Positions 36,291 to 46,300 of a stretch of 64,000 bases of DNA are shown in pieces. A program made the translations under genes and the position numbers. Each line of letters begins with the position of its first letter. The stretch's first letter is position 1. The DNA is from Bacillus massilioanorexius (GTDB taxonomy: Bacteria; Bacillota; Bacilli; Bacillales; DSM-1321): assembly GCF_902374955.1 (NCBI RefSeq), contig NZ_CABKRX010000087.1, positions 124,001-188,000 of the forward strand, given 5' to 3'. Below the pieces are notes generated by a model. It ran no database searches and was not told where the DNA came from. It was given only the letters and a program-made list of their open reading frames with translations.

Positions 36291-36486
36291 GTGTTTCATT
36301 CTTCTCTTTCCGCTTTAAAAAAGGAACTCGAAAAAAAACAAGAAGAACTTCGGCGTCTCATCGAAACATATGACGAACTAAAAGGTTTAAACTCTGAATG
36401 ACAACATTATTTCTACTCAAAAATCCATTTCTTCCTTGAAAGAAGCAGACGATTTGCTTTCTTCATCAATGAAAACTGGAGGCTAA
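36291..36486 (+). pseudogene. frameshifted remnant of a T7SS accessory protein (DUF5082/YwqH-like)
   Basis: GTG start at 36291 with AAAGAGG upstream. The frame reads FHSSLSALKKELEKKQEELR and stops at 36401 after 36 codons. One base over, it continues DNIISTQKSISSLKEADDLL and ends at 36486, three bases before the next ATG, carrying that gene's GGAGG. The heptad pattern and start resemble the YwqH-type helical proteins that precede LXG toxin genes; at about 64 residues it is also internally shortened compared with the usual 110-130. Assignment rests on pattern and context. Confidence 0.55.
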
Positions 36487-36488
36487 TT

Positions 36489-37103
36489 ATGAAAATTGAC
36501 GCAACAGCACCAATTTCATCTGTTGGGAATACATTTGGTACGGTATCTGAAGGTATTGCTTTAACTGAAACAGCTAATAAAGTTTTTAATCATTGTGCCG
36601 CTATAACTAGGAAAAAAGATCATTTCCTGGTAAAAAACGGTCATGTATTGGGCCTTAAAGGAGAAAAATATTACGACAATTACATTAAATCCCAATTAAA
36701 CATCGGTAATAATCCCAATATTGCAACATATGTAAAACCTTCTGCTGCAGTTACAAGTGCTTTTAAAACGAAAACAGGGATACTTGGTATTAGTATAACC
36801 GCTGGAGAAAATGCTTATAAAAACTATCAATCTAATGCATCGACTTCAAAAATTCTAGGAGATGCTGCCGTAGATGTTGGTTTGGGGGCTGTATCATTGG
36901 CAGGTGGAGCTGTTACTGTTGCATTTGTTACAAGTTTAGGTGCTCCATTAATTGGTGCAGCTGTCGCGGGCTTTTTGATATCTACAGCTGCAGTATATAT
37001 TATAGAGGGCTTTAAAGCTGGAAAAAACGAAAAGAACCTTTCTGAAACACTAAAAGATGGAATTCAAAAAGGGGTAAATACGGTGGCAGGCTGGTTTAAA
37101 TAA
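36489..37103 (+). CDS. orphan C-terminal toxin domain of an LXG-type T7SS effector
   Basis: 204 residues. No LXG N-terminal domain is present: after about 35 residues that look like another protein's start, the sequence goes into GEKYYDNYIKSQLNIGNNPN and AFKTKTGILGISITAGENAYKNY, which I recognise as the pre-toxin/toxin end of Bacillus LXG proteins. A Gly/Ala-rich hydrophobic stretch (VDVGLGAVSLAGGAVTVAFV...GAAVAGFLISTAAVY, about 131-170) would insert in membranes. The gene is probably a deletion fusion between an accessory gene start and a toxin end. ACTGGAGG precedes the ATG. Confidence 0.6.
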   Translation: MKIDATAPISSVGNTFGTVSEGIALTETANKVFNHCAAITRKKDHFLVKNGHVLGLKGEKYYDNYIKSQLNIGNNPNIATYVKPSAAVTSAFKTKTGILGISITAGENAYKNYQSNASTSKILGDAAVDVGLGAVSLAGGAVTVAFVTSLGAPLIGAAVAGFLISTAAVYIIEGFKAGKNEKNLSETLKDGIQKGVNTVAGWFK

Positions 37104-37143
37104 AGTTTTCTCAGATAAAAATTCTACTAAAGGCGGTTTAACT

Positions 37144-38118
37144 ATGCTTAAATTAGGCGATGAGGTAAAACGAAGAAACTTACCTGATCATATTCAAGAA
37201 GGTTTACAACCTTTTTCTACATTTCAGATTAAATTTTTAGTAGGTTTTCCAACATTTTTTTTACTAGATTTATTGATTATAATGCCTCTTTTGTTTCCAA
37301 CTATAAAATTAGTTTTATACATAACCATTCCTTTAATGATATTTATAAGTTTTTGGGCATTATGGATCCTGATTAGAAAACCAGAAAATACAGAAATGGA
37401 ATCACTTTTATTTTTAGGTTATTTGGGTGTAGTTGGTTCCTTTTGTTATTTTGTACTTGCCATGAAGTATAATTATATGATTGGCATTCAATCACCCTAC
37501 TATTATGTTTTAATGTTCTTTCTTTACTTAACTATTATTTATCTTTTTATAAAAAACGAAATAAAAAAATATTCATCTTTAGAAAGAGAAACCAAGAAAA
37601 AAACACCGGCTTGGCATTATAGTGTAGCTGTCATTGCACCTGGCGCCGGTTATGTTTTTGCACAGTACCTTATGAGACAATCTTCCTTTCATGTCCTATC
37701 AGTTATGTCATTAATTTTCTGGGGAATTTCAGTTATCTTTATTTTCGTGTTGGCAAGGGGCTTTCATAAATACTTTTTCATCAAAAAAAATATTCATCTT
37801 GTATATTTTGCAAATAAAGAACTAAATCAAAAAAGGCAGGTCATTAATGTGAACGAGTACTTATTACCAAATGGCTCTATTATCTTGTTAAATGGTGGAA
37901 ATATCAAACTGATGATTTACGGTAGAAAACAAACGTTAATTACAGAAGATGAGCGCAATGGGAAAATGTATGATTATCTTGCTGTGCCATATCCTGAAGG
38001 CTATATTTCTCCAGAATATACATATGTGTTTAACCATCAAGATATTGCTGAGATAATTTTTACAGGCTACATTAATGAAGAAGAAAATGATTTTCAGAAT
38101 GTACTTAATAATGCTTGA
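37144..38118 (+). CDS. multi-pass membrane protein with C-terminal DUF4176 domain, putative T7SS immunity/accessory
   Basis: 324 residues. Residues 1-230 have about six helices (KFLVGFPTFFLLDLLIIMPLL and following). Residues 232-320 read LPNGSIILLNGG...KLMIYGRKQ...YDYLAVPYPEGYISPEY...FNHQDIAEIIFTGY, the DUF4176 pattern found in LXG toxin loci. It lies 40 bases after the toxin-like gene and is followed by a truncated tandem paralogue. A role in immunity is inferred from position only. AAAGGCGG precedes the ATG. Confidence 0.72.
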   Translation: MLKLGDEVKRRNLPDHIQEGLQPFSTFQIKFLVGFPTFFLLDLLIIMPLLFPTIKLVLYITIPLMIFISFWALWILIRKPENTEMESLLFLGYLGVVGSFCYFVLAMKYNYMIGIQSPYYYVLMFFLYLTIIYLFIKNEIKKYSSLERETKKKTPAWHYSVAVIAPGAGYVFAQYLMRQSSFHVLSVMSLIFWGISVIFIFVLARGFHKYFFIKKNIHLVYFANKELNQKRQVINVNEYLLPNGSIILLNGGNIKLMIYGRKQTLITEDERNGKMYDYLAVPYPEGYISPEYTYVFNHQDIAEIIFTGYINEEENDFQNVLNNA

Positions 38119-38141
38119 TGAATGGTGAGACTTTTATTTAC

Positions 38142-38182
38142 TAAAAATCCTTAGCTTTAAATGTATAGCTGAGGATTTTTAA
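38142..38182 (+). terminator. terminator between the tandem paralogues
   Basis: AAAAATCCTTAGCT pairs with AGCTGAGGATTTTT. Confidence 0.7.
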
Positions 38183-38206
38183 TAAGCGTAAAAAAGGTGG
38201 TTCTTT

Positions 38207-39013
38207 ATGCTTAAATTAAGTAACAACATGAAACGTAGAGATTTACCTGATCATATTCAAGAAGGTTTACAACCTTTCTCTATATTTCAAATAAAATTTT
38301 TAGTTGGTTTCCCTACATTTTTCTTACTGGATTTATTAATATTAATGCCAATTCTGTTTCCAACTATCAAATTGGTGTTATATATTACTATACCCTTAAT
38401 GACTTTTATTAGCCTTTGGGCTTTATGGCTTCTCATTAGAAAACCAGAAGATACAGAAATGGAGTCACTATTGTTTTTAGGATGCTTAGGTATTGTGGGT
38501 TCTTTATGCTATTTTGTACTTGCGATGAAATATAATTATATGATTGGTATTAGTTCACCAATCTATTACGTAATTATGTTCTTACTTTACTTAATATTTA
38601 TTTATTACTTTATAAGAAATGAACTAAAGAAGTATTCATCATTATTCCAAAAAAATCATAAAAAAACACCAGCTTGGCGTTATAGTGTGGCGGTAATTGC
38701 ACCAGGAGCTGGATATATTTTTGCACAATATTTAATGAGTTTATCGTCTTTTCTTGTTCTTTCCGTAATGTCAGTTCTCTTTTGGATTATGTCAGCGGCT
38801 TTTATTTTTCTTTTAGCGAGAGCTTTTCACAAATACTTTTTCATCAAAAAAAACATCCATCTTGTTGTATTCACAAAGAAAGAACTAAATCAAAAACACA
38901 AATCAAAAAAGGCAGATCTTTAAAGTAAACGAGAACTTAAAACCAAACGGCTCTATTATCTTGTTAAACTCAAGTAGAAACTGATTTTCAGAATGTATTT
39001 AAAAATGATTGAT
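38207..39013 (+). pseudogene. decayed tandem paralogue of the membrane/DUF4176 protein
   Basis: Residues 1-230 are about 80% identical to the preceding gene. The open frame ends at 38923 after 238 residues because of a frameshift near 38907. In the next frame the DUF4176 start is still readable (VNENLKPNGSIILLN at about 38925-38970), followed by an abrupt join to the last codons of the domain (TGATTTTCAGAATGTA also ends the first copy). So about 65 codons are deleted as well. The membrane part may still be made. Confidence 0.75.
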
Positions 39014-39059
39014 TAATTGTGATACTTTTTTAAACCTAAACCTAATGCTACATTATTAG

Positions 39060-39100
39060 AAAAGCCTCAGCACTTTTGTGGTGCTGAGGTTTCTTTTGGA
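39060..39100 (+). terminator. terminator of the T7SS remnant region
   Basis: GCCTCAGCAC / GTGCTGAGGT around TTTTGTG, then TTCTTTTG. Confidence 0.8.
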
Positions 39101-39139
39101 ATATAATATGTCGGACGTTCATGCCATATTCATTGTCAT

Positions 39140-40012
39140 TTATTTAAAACGTGAATATAATCCCTTTAGTTCATGCTCTTTTAGCATGTCCATAACTTTT
39201 TCCACATTATACTCAAATAATGTATCTTCCATATTAAATATTAATGGTACATCGCATTTTATCGTTGCTAATTGTCTGGAAAGATGTAGCATTTCTAATG
39301 AGTCATTAATCTTTGTTCTTTGTCCAGCTGCCAGTAATGATAAATTATCTAATATTCCATCAATCGTTTGGTGCTGTTGTAAAAGCTTAATAGCTGTTTT
39401 CTCACCAATCCCTTTTACACCTGGATAGTTATCAGCTGTATCTCCCATTAAGCCCTTTAAATCAATCATTTGATTAGGATAGATACCCTTCCATTCAAAT
39501 AATGATTGTTCATTATGAACTTCGTAATTACCATAACCCTTCTTTAATAAGGTAACAGATATGTTTTCATCAATTAATTGAAGTATATCTTGATCTCCAG
39601 TTAATATATTTACCTTGTAGCTAGTACCTATTTCTTTAGCAATCGTACCGATACAATCATCTGCTTCATATCCTTCTAGTCCGATATTAGGAATATCGAA
39701 AGCTGTAACCACTTCTTTTACTAAATCAAATTGGGGTAACAGCTCTACAGGAGGTGCACTTCGATTGCTTTTATAATCTACAAACATTTCTGAACGAAAA
39801 GTTTTACTCCCCATGTCCCAACAAACGGCTACATGTTGCGGTGCAAAATGATCAGACGCCATTAATAAATGCTTTAAAAAGCCTTGTACACCATTTGTTG
39901 GAATACCCTTTGAATTAATCATGAACTGACCAGTCATCGCTGTAGCATAAAAAGCACGAAATAATAAAGCCATCCCATCTACTAACATAATACTCGATTT
40001 ATCATTATCCAC
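39140..40012 (-). CDS. ypcP: 5'-3' exonuclease, PolA N-domain type (YpcP)
   Basis: About 290 residues. Start is probably the GTG at 40012 (GAGGTGA upstream); a GTG at 40021 overlaps that site. MLVDGMALLFRAFYA at the start, YEADDCIGTIAKE at about 120, LTGDQDILQL at about 140 and MGDTADNYPGVKGIGEKTA at about 190 are the acidic metal sites and helix-hairpin-helix of flap exonucleases. Back-up for PolA in removing RNA primers. Confidence 0.93.
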   Translation of the reverse strand: MDNDKSSIMLVDGMALLFRAFYATAMTGQFMINSKGIPTNGVQGFLKHLLMASDHFAPQHVAVCWDMGSKTFRSEMFVDYKSNRSAPPVELLPQFDLVKEVVTAFDIPNIGLEGYEADDCIGTIAKEIGTSYKVNILTGDQDILQLIDENISVTLLKKGYGNYEVHNEQSLFEWKGIYPNQMIDLKGLMGDTADNYPGVKGIGEKTAIKLLQQHQTIDGILDNLSLLAAGQRTKINDSLEMLHLSRQLATIKCDVPLIFNMEDTLFEYNVEKVMDMLKEHELKGLYSRFK

Positions 40013-40115
40013 TATATTCACCTCAGAAAAATACTATTTTTCCATTGTAACACAGCTTTATGTATAAGCTCCTATTCTAATAGAAAAATAACTACACATC
40101 TTACAAATAGCCATA

Positions 40116-40148
40116 AAAAACACCCCTCTATCAAATAAGGGGCGTATT
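40116..40148 (-). terminator. terminator of a vanished minus-strand gene
   Basis: ACGCCCC / GGGGTGT stem with TTTTTTA on the minus strand, eight bases after the stop of the fragment 40156-40275. Confidence 0.65.
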
Positions 40149-40155
40149 TGTATAA

Positions 40156-40275
40156 TCAATCAAAGCAATAATGGATTTTTTGATAACCTCTACGCATTTC
40201 TATGATCTGTTTTCTAATCGTATCCACTGTGTCTCTATCTTCCAAAACATTTACTATATGGTCCGCTAAGAAGAC
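40156..40275 (-). pseudogene. C-terminal fragment of an unidentified gene
   Basis: Minus-strand frame ending in VNVLEDRDTVDTIRKQIIEM...QKIHYCFD and a stop at 40156, followed by a proper terminator. No start codon is found. It meets the truncated FTR1 gene head-on at about 40270. The protein is not recognised. Confidence 0.4.
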
Positions 40276-41055
40276 AGTGATTATACATTTTGGGATTCAG
40301 CTCTGATTTTATTACGTGAAGGATTAGAAGCACTTCTTATTATTATGGTACTTGTATCCTTTCTAAAAAAGTCCAATCAACAGCAAATGGCACGTTGGAT
40401 TTATATAGGCGCCGGGATAGGAATTCTTTTTTCTATTTTCGCTGCAGTTGCCTTATCAGTACTTTTCAATTCATTGTCTATGAACACAAGTCGCGAAATG
40501 CTAGAAGGATATGTTGGTCTAGCTGCTGCACTAATGATGATTGGTGTTGGATTATGGCTTCACAATAAGTCTAGTGTTACATCATGGAATGCTTATTTAT
40601 CAAAGCAAATGGGAAATGCTATTTCCAAGCAATCTGTTCTTGCAATGGCATTCATATCCTTCTTGTCGGTATTCCGTGAAGGTGCAAAAACCATTCTTTT
40701 TTATGTAGGGGTTGCACCAAATATGCCTACATTTGACTTTATACTTGGTATTATACTTGCTCTATTGATTCTTTCTATTGTGGCAGTTCTACTTATAAAA
40801 TTGACGATTCGTATTCCTATTCATAAATTTTTCTTTGTAGCTACGATTTTTATCTATTTATTGACGTTCAAAATAATAGGTACAAGCATTCATACATTGC
40901 AACTTACGAATGTCTTGCCAACGAATGTCATGGATCATTTACCAGTGATAAGTGAAATTGGTTTCTATCCTACTATTGAAACCCTCTTGGGACAGTCGAT
41001 ATTAATCTTAATTTGTATTACTGTGATTGTAAAACAAAAATTGAAAAAGAAATAA
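40270..41055 (+). pseudogene. 5'-truncated FTR1-family iron permease (EfeU-like)
   Basis: The frame is open from 40270 and reads EDSDYTFWDSALILLREGLEALLII, so the first REGLE motif lies upstream of the first ATG (40345). Six helices follow. The N-terminal extracellular domain of Bacillus EfeU (about 200 residues) and signal peptide are missing. The second iron motif reads FREGAKTILFY, where FTR1 proteins have REGxE, so an essential Glu has become Lys. No efeO/efeB genes are adjacent. Truncation plus motif loss indicate a pseudogene. Confidence 0.8.
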
Positions 41056-41065
41056 GTGAACGAAC

Positions 41066-41111
41066 TAGGCGTCTAAAAAGTAATTAACTAACACTTTTTA
41101 GACGCCTTTCA
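41066..41111. terminator. bidirectional hairpin
   Basis: AGGCGTCTAAAAAGT pairs with ACTTTTTAGACGCCT; serves the FTR1 remnant and the minus-strand fragment next to it. Confidence 0.75.
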
Positions 41112-41217
41112 TTCTTCTTATCCGTTCTTCTACATAATGTACATCAAAATATAATGTCTGTTTAGGTAAACATACATAAGTATGATTCTTAAAATACTCT
41201 TGCTTAAAACGTTTGCC
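41097..41217 (-). pseudogene. possible C-terminal gene fragment
   Basis: About 39 codons without a start: FKNHTYVCLPKQTLYFDVHY...EERIRRMKGV, stop at 41097 inside the hairpin. Codon use looks coding. Family unknown. The remaining gap to 41488 holds no gene. Confidence 0.35.
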
Positions 41218-41442
41218 TCAAAAACAAATATTATTTGTTTTTCGATATATTAGAACTATTGGACGTTCTTCCATATAAATTCCTTTGTTCTTTTCTATCT
41301 TCAAGTCCTGATAAAATCAGTTAAAATGCAAATGTGTACACATCTCCTTTTCTATCTTGTTTCTCCAATTCAAGTATAAGAAAAGTTGAGTTTGTGTTCT
41401 TTTTTTGGTCTTTTTTAGTGGCCACTAACATTTAGTATAGAA

Positions 41443-41482
41443 CAAAAAAAGAAAATCTACTTGATGTAGACTTTCTTTTTTA
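41443..41482 (-). terminator. yxcD terminator
   Basis: AAAGAAAATCTAC / GTAGACTTTCTTT with A-run left (T-run on minus strand). Confidence 0.75.
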
Positions 41483-41488
41483 TCGAAA

Positions 41489-41782
41489 TTATTGATTTAC
41501 GTAGGCAATGATTCCTTCATCATCATCTAAAACCAATTCAATTCCTGAATATGGATTTCCATTTAATTCACGCGAGATATAGAAGCGGATCGCTTCAATT
41601 AAATCTCTATGAGCAAGAATCTGGCTACGTCCATTAAAGTAAACTTCTGCAGAAAAACCATATGCTTCATCATCATACATTAATTCTACTTCAATTTCTT
41701 CAGGAGACATACTTTTTTGATCAGCCATATATAAGCAAACTGAATCTATAATATCCTGTTCAAAAATAATTAATTTCTCCAT
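41489..41782 (-). CDS. yxcD: YxcD-like DUF2653 protein
   Basis: 97 residues, acidic, IIFEQDIIDSVCLYMADQKS...VELMYDDEAYGFSAEVYF: the DUF2653/YxcD family of Bacillus, function unknown. Start overlaps the end of the upstream membrane protein gene by 13 bases, so the two are an operon. Confidence 0.78.
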   Translation of the reverse strand: MEKLIIFEQDIIDSVCLYMADQKSMSPEEIEVELMYDDEAYGFSAEVYFNGRSQILAHRDLIEAIRFYISRELNGNPYSGIELVLDDDEGIIAYVNQ

Positions 41783-42231
41783 GCTCTGTCTTCCTCATCT
41801 TTACGCTTGTTTTTAATTAACAAGTAAATTTTACGAATAATCATAATGACCGCAACTATTGCGATTACGTTAATTAATAAACCTAAAACCGCTCCTAAAG
41901 GTCCCATACCTGAAAGTAATCCGCCAAGTAGTAAACCAGCTAGTCCACCAAATAGCATTCCTTTCATAAATCCACCTTTTTTATTTGTAGCAGCTGTATT
42001 TGTTTGTTTTTTATCAGTTGTGTTTTTATTTGTTACAGCGTTATTTTGAGTATCATTTTTCTTTGTGTTTTGAAAATTAGATTTGTTGCTACCACCAAAA
42101 CCTCTTTTACCGGATTTGTAAGATTTTGCACTAGCGTATTGATCATGATCTTGAAATACAAAATTCCCTACCGGTGTAAAAGTAAACGCTATTGAAAGCG
42201 TAAGTACTGCTGCCAAAATCTTTTTCATCAT
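41770..42231 (-). CDS. secreted/membrane Gly- and Asn-rich protein
   Basis: 153 residues from the first of two adjacent ATGs (GGGGG about 10 bases upstream). Signal-like N-terminus (KKILAAVLTLSIAFTFTPVG), a basic Ser/Asn/Thr/Lys linker, a Gly-rich helix (MLFGGLAGLLLGGLLSGMGPLG) and a second helix before a charged tail. Resembles proteins often labelled Tim44-like/preprotein translocase in databases, which does not imply import function. Partner of yxcD. Confidence 0.7.
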   Translation of the reverse strand: MMKKILAAVLTLSIAFTFTPVGNFVFQDHDQYASAKSYKSGKRGFGGSNKSNFQNTKKNDTQNNAVTNKNTTDKKQTNTAATNKKGGFMKGMLFGGLAGLLLGGLLSGMGPLGAVLGLLINVIAIVAVIMIIRKIYLLIKNKRKDEEDRAWRN

Positions 42232-42527
42232 TCTTTCTTTTCCCCCATTAACTTTAGTAGTTATTTTGAAATGATATACTTTATATCCTAACACGTATTT
42301 CTACGATTGAAATAGTAGAAGGTTTCATTTTTTTATAAAAAAGTTCGAAACCACTCTTTCCTTACTTTATCTATATCATCAAAGAAATATTCCAATTAGG
42401 GCATCCCTTCTCCTTATAACCCATATTTTTTAGTAGTAAAATAGCAAAACTGCCCTTGAAAAAATTTGAAAGGTGGAACAAATAATCGGTGAAAAATATC
42501 TTTTCCCACCGATTATCCTATACATTT

Positions 42528-43361
42528 TTATTCTATTACTTTGTCTACTGGATTATTTGGATACGAAACCCAATCACTATAGCTTCCTATATACACTTTA
42601 ACATTAGAAAAGCCCGCTTGCTTTAGAGCAACATAGTTTGGAGTGGCAGTTACTCCTGAACCACAATATACTATGATTTCTTTTTCACGATTCAACTCTT
42701 GAAAGCGAGATAATTGTTGTTCTTTCCCTAAAAAATGCCCGTTTTTGATACCCTCAGTCCATGGTCGATTAATTGCTCCAGGAATATGCCCTGGCTTTTT
42801 ATCGATTGGTTCCTCAAATCCGGCATATCGCTTATACTCCCTTGAATCAATTAAAACGGTCTTGCTATCATTTGACTCAGAAACGGCTTTTACTTCTTCA
42901 TAGGAAGCTAATATGTTTGGTTGTATATGAAGCGTATATTCACTCTTTGTAAAAGCAGGCACTTTTGTATCAAGAGGATAGCCCTCTTTCTGCCAGCCAT
43001 TAAATCCACCATTTAACACATAAGCCTTTTCATGTCCAATATATTTCAGCATCCATAACAGTCGAGAAGCAAAAGACATTTCTCCAGTATCATAAGCAAC
43101 AATAATACTTGTATTTGTTATCCCTGCAAGCTCTAGCTTTTCTTTAAAAACAGAAAGGTTCGGAAGTGGATGTCTCCCCCCATGTTCCAAAACAGAAGAA
43201 GATAAATCTTCTTCTAAATGAAAATAAAGACTATTTGGAATGTGGTTTTCATCATAAAGCTGTCTTCCTAACTTAGGGTTTTGTAATTGAAAACGACAGT
43301 CAATAACGCGAACATCCGATTCCTTATAATGCTCCAATAACCACTCTTTTTCAACGATCAT
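42528..43361 (-). CDS. thiosulfate/3-mercaptopyruvate sulfurtransferase
   Basis: 277 residues from the ATG at 43361 (AGGAG 9-10 bases upstream; the longer frame to 43436 overlaps dynA). Two rhodanese domains; the C-terminal one has the active loop VYCGSGVTATPN at about 228 (CGSGVTA), typical of mercaptopyruvate sulfurtransferases. Transfers sulfane sulfur to thiol or cyanide acceptors. 25 bases downstream of dynA. Confidence 0.92.
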   Translation of the reverse strand: MIVEKEWLLEHYKESDVRVIDCRFQLQNPKLGRQLYDENHIPNSLYFHLEEDLSSSVLEHGGRHPLPNLSVFKEKLELAGITNTSIIVAYDTGEMSFASRLLWMLKYIGHEKAYVLNGGFNGWQKEGYPLDTKVPAFTKSEYTLHIQPNILASYEEVKAVSESNDSKTVLIDSREYKRYAGFEEPIDKKPGHIPGAINRPWTEGIKNGHFLGKEQQLSRFQELNREKEIIVYCGSGVTATPNYVALKQAGFSNVKVYIGSYSDWVSYPNNPVDKVIE

Positions 43362-43386
43362 GTGTGCACACTCTCCTATAGAAAAT

Positions 43387-46300
43387 TTAAAACATTTGCT
43401 GTAATGATTGTTCCTTTTCTTTATAATAATCCACATCTACATTTTCTTGAAGGACAGAAATATAGCTTTCGTACACATCATCTAATTCTTTCTCCACATG
43501 TTTTTTCATCCTATCTAACTCATCTAAGAGAAGCTTGCCATAATATTGTTTTGCTGTTGCTCCTTCAGCATTTAGGTATACTTGAGCGGGTGTTTTAAGA
43601 GCCGTTTGAAGCCCTTCTGCCATTTTTTGTTTATCATTCTTTTCAAAGAATGATTTTGTATTTTTAAATAAGGAAAGCTCCTTCTTGAAATCCTGACTAT
43701 CCATTTCTTGAAAAGTCTTATTGTATTCAGGAACCTCATATTGACCTATTGAATAATCGCCTATTTCTACTGAATTCCATGTTTTCGAAATTAATTTTCC
43801 AAAGAATTGTTTTTTATCAAGTACAACACTTCTTAAGAAACGATCAAGACGAAGTGAAGTAGCTCGCATTTCCTGTTCAAAATCAAATCCAACAGCATCT
43901 AATAATTCTCGTAGAGCCTTTTTCAATGCTCCTTTTAGATCTCTACCATCATCTTTAATGACCGCTGGGTTAAATGACTCTTTAAAAAAGTCTGCAAATC
44001 GTAAAAAGACTCGTTGATGTATATAATGCAATAATTCATCAGCCTCTTTATTCATTCTTTGTTCTTCTACAGTGAATGCACTGTTACCTATTTGATCTTT
44101 TAATTCTTTATATTCTTTTTGTAGTTGTAACAAGCGTTCTTTCTTTTCCTCACTTGATGATGTTGCTGCAGCTATTATTTCGCGTAATAAGCTAAGCGCT
44201 CTTTGGATAGCAGCTTGTGCAGAAGTACATGATAAATCTACTAGTTCATGCTGTATGAAATAAGAGAAAGCTTGTTGGAAATTTTTCATTCCACTGTCCT
44301 GTAAAAATGTATGTTTAAAAAGATAATCTTCTTTTTGCTCATTAAGTGCTTCTTTACTTGATAATGGGAAAAGTCTTGGGAAACGAATTCCAAAGCCCTC
44401 TAATTGACCTTTAATGTAAGTCGTAACCTCTAGTAATTCATCTTCATTTTGAGCCAAATCAATCGCATTGCAAATAAAGAACATTTTATCCATTGAGAAA
44501 GAATCTTTTACACGCCCTAATTGAATTAAAAATTCACGGTCTGCTTTAGCAAAAGGATGATTATAATACGTTACAAAAAGAATAGCATCACTATTTTTTA
44601 TATAATGGAAAGCAGCGTTTGTATGTCTAGCATTAATCGAATCCGCACCTGGTGTATCAACTAGAACTATTCCTTTTCTAGTTAATTCGCAATCAAAATA
44701 AAGAGAGATTTCATCGACGAAGCATGATTTAGATTCATCGGCTGCAAATTGAGTAAATTCTTCATATTCTACAATAAAGCTTTGGCCTAATTGATTTTTT
44801 AATGACTCATATCCCTTATAAAAAGCTAGAATGAAAGATAAATGTGCTTTTTCTTTTCCTACTACTGTAGTAGCTTTTTCCTGAACATTTTCACCGAATC
44901 GATAAGCATCCTCTAGACTGTCCGGTGAAAAATTCAATGCTTTACAAGCAATTTTCACATCTTCTAGCAACATTTCTGCTGTTTTCAATTGAATCTTTGC
45001 TGTACGGTGCTCTTGAGAAGCACCTGGTGCCATAACTTTATTAATAACTGCTGTAGTAGGATTTGGTGATACTGGAAGTACTTTTTCACCAAATAAAGCA
45101 TTAGCAAAAGATGATTTCCCTGCACTGAAAGCCCCAAACAGAGCAATAGTATATGTTTGATTTTGCATTCTTTCGGCTTTTTCTTTCAATTCCTGAACTA
45201 CACTAGTAAATCCATTAACCTCCTTTAGTAATTCAGCAGACGTTTGAAGTTTCTTACTCCATTTCTCAAGACCATCTTTACCTTCTAATTCAGTTATCGT
45301 TACATTTTGATCATCATTAACAATAAAATCTTTTGAGTCATTTAATTCTATCGTTTTTTTCATCTCAACTGTAATCTGTTTATTCTTCTCGTCCTGATGG
45401 ATTTGGGAAAGAATTGTTGTATATTTTGCCTCATCTTGCTCCTTCTCTAATGAAAGTATTGCTTCGAGCTTCATTTGTCTTTCTTCTCGATCTTTTGCTA
45501 CTTTCTGTAAAAGACTTTGTGCTTCTCCCACTTGTCTAATTTCTTCAGTTTCTTTTTCAAGATTAGACAATCTTTCATCCTGGTCGATTTTTATTGCTTC
45601 TTTTAATGATTGTAAGAATTCTAACATTTGTTTTTTTGCGATATTTTTTATAAAATCTGATACTTTCTCACTAAATATTAAGACATACTTTCCAGAAATA
45701 TCACTTTGTTTAGAAATGATATTTTTAATATCGTCTTTCGTAAATGATATACTCATTTCCTGAGCCAGAAATTCTAATGACGAATCACTCACACCTGCTT
45801 GTTTTACACTTTGACTAGCAAATTCTTTAATATGCCATTCTAATTGAGTTTTCGTTCTATTTTCTAATTCGGACATTAATGCCTGTTCACGAGCTGCTTT
45901 TTCTGCTTCAGTTTTGTTTTTAGAAAACAAAAGTCCAACTTTAAATTGTTCCTGCTGAGATTCTAAGTACGATTTTATTAAATCTCGACTTTCTGCCGAA
46001 AGTAAGTATGCATTTTTTAATAACTCATCTAAGTCATCTGTTCTTTTTAAATAAAAAGTTTCAGGGAATGATAACATCTGTTGTTTACTTAATGTGTATT
46101 CTTCTAACTTTTTCATTATTTCTGATAATTCATCATCTTTATACTGTGATAAAGTGGTATGCGCATGATCAATTTCTTCAGCATACTCTTCTTGTAAAAA
46201 ATGTATATGATCATTGGCTAATTGTTTTGCAGAAGTTATAATCGACTTCTGTAAATGTTCTCTTTCAAAAGCAATTTTTTCATGTATAAATTGTTTCACT

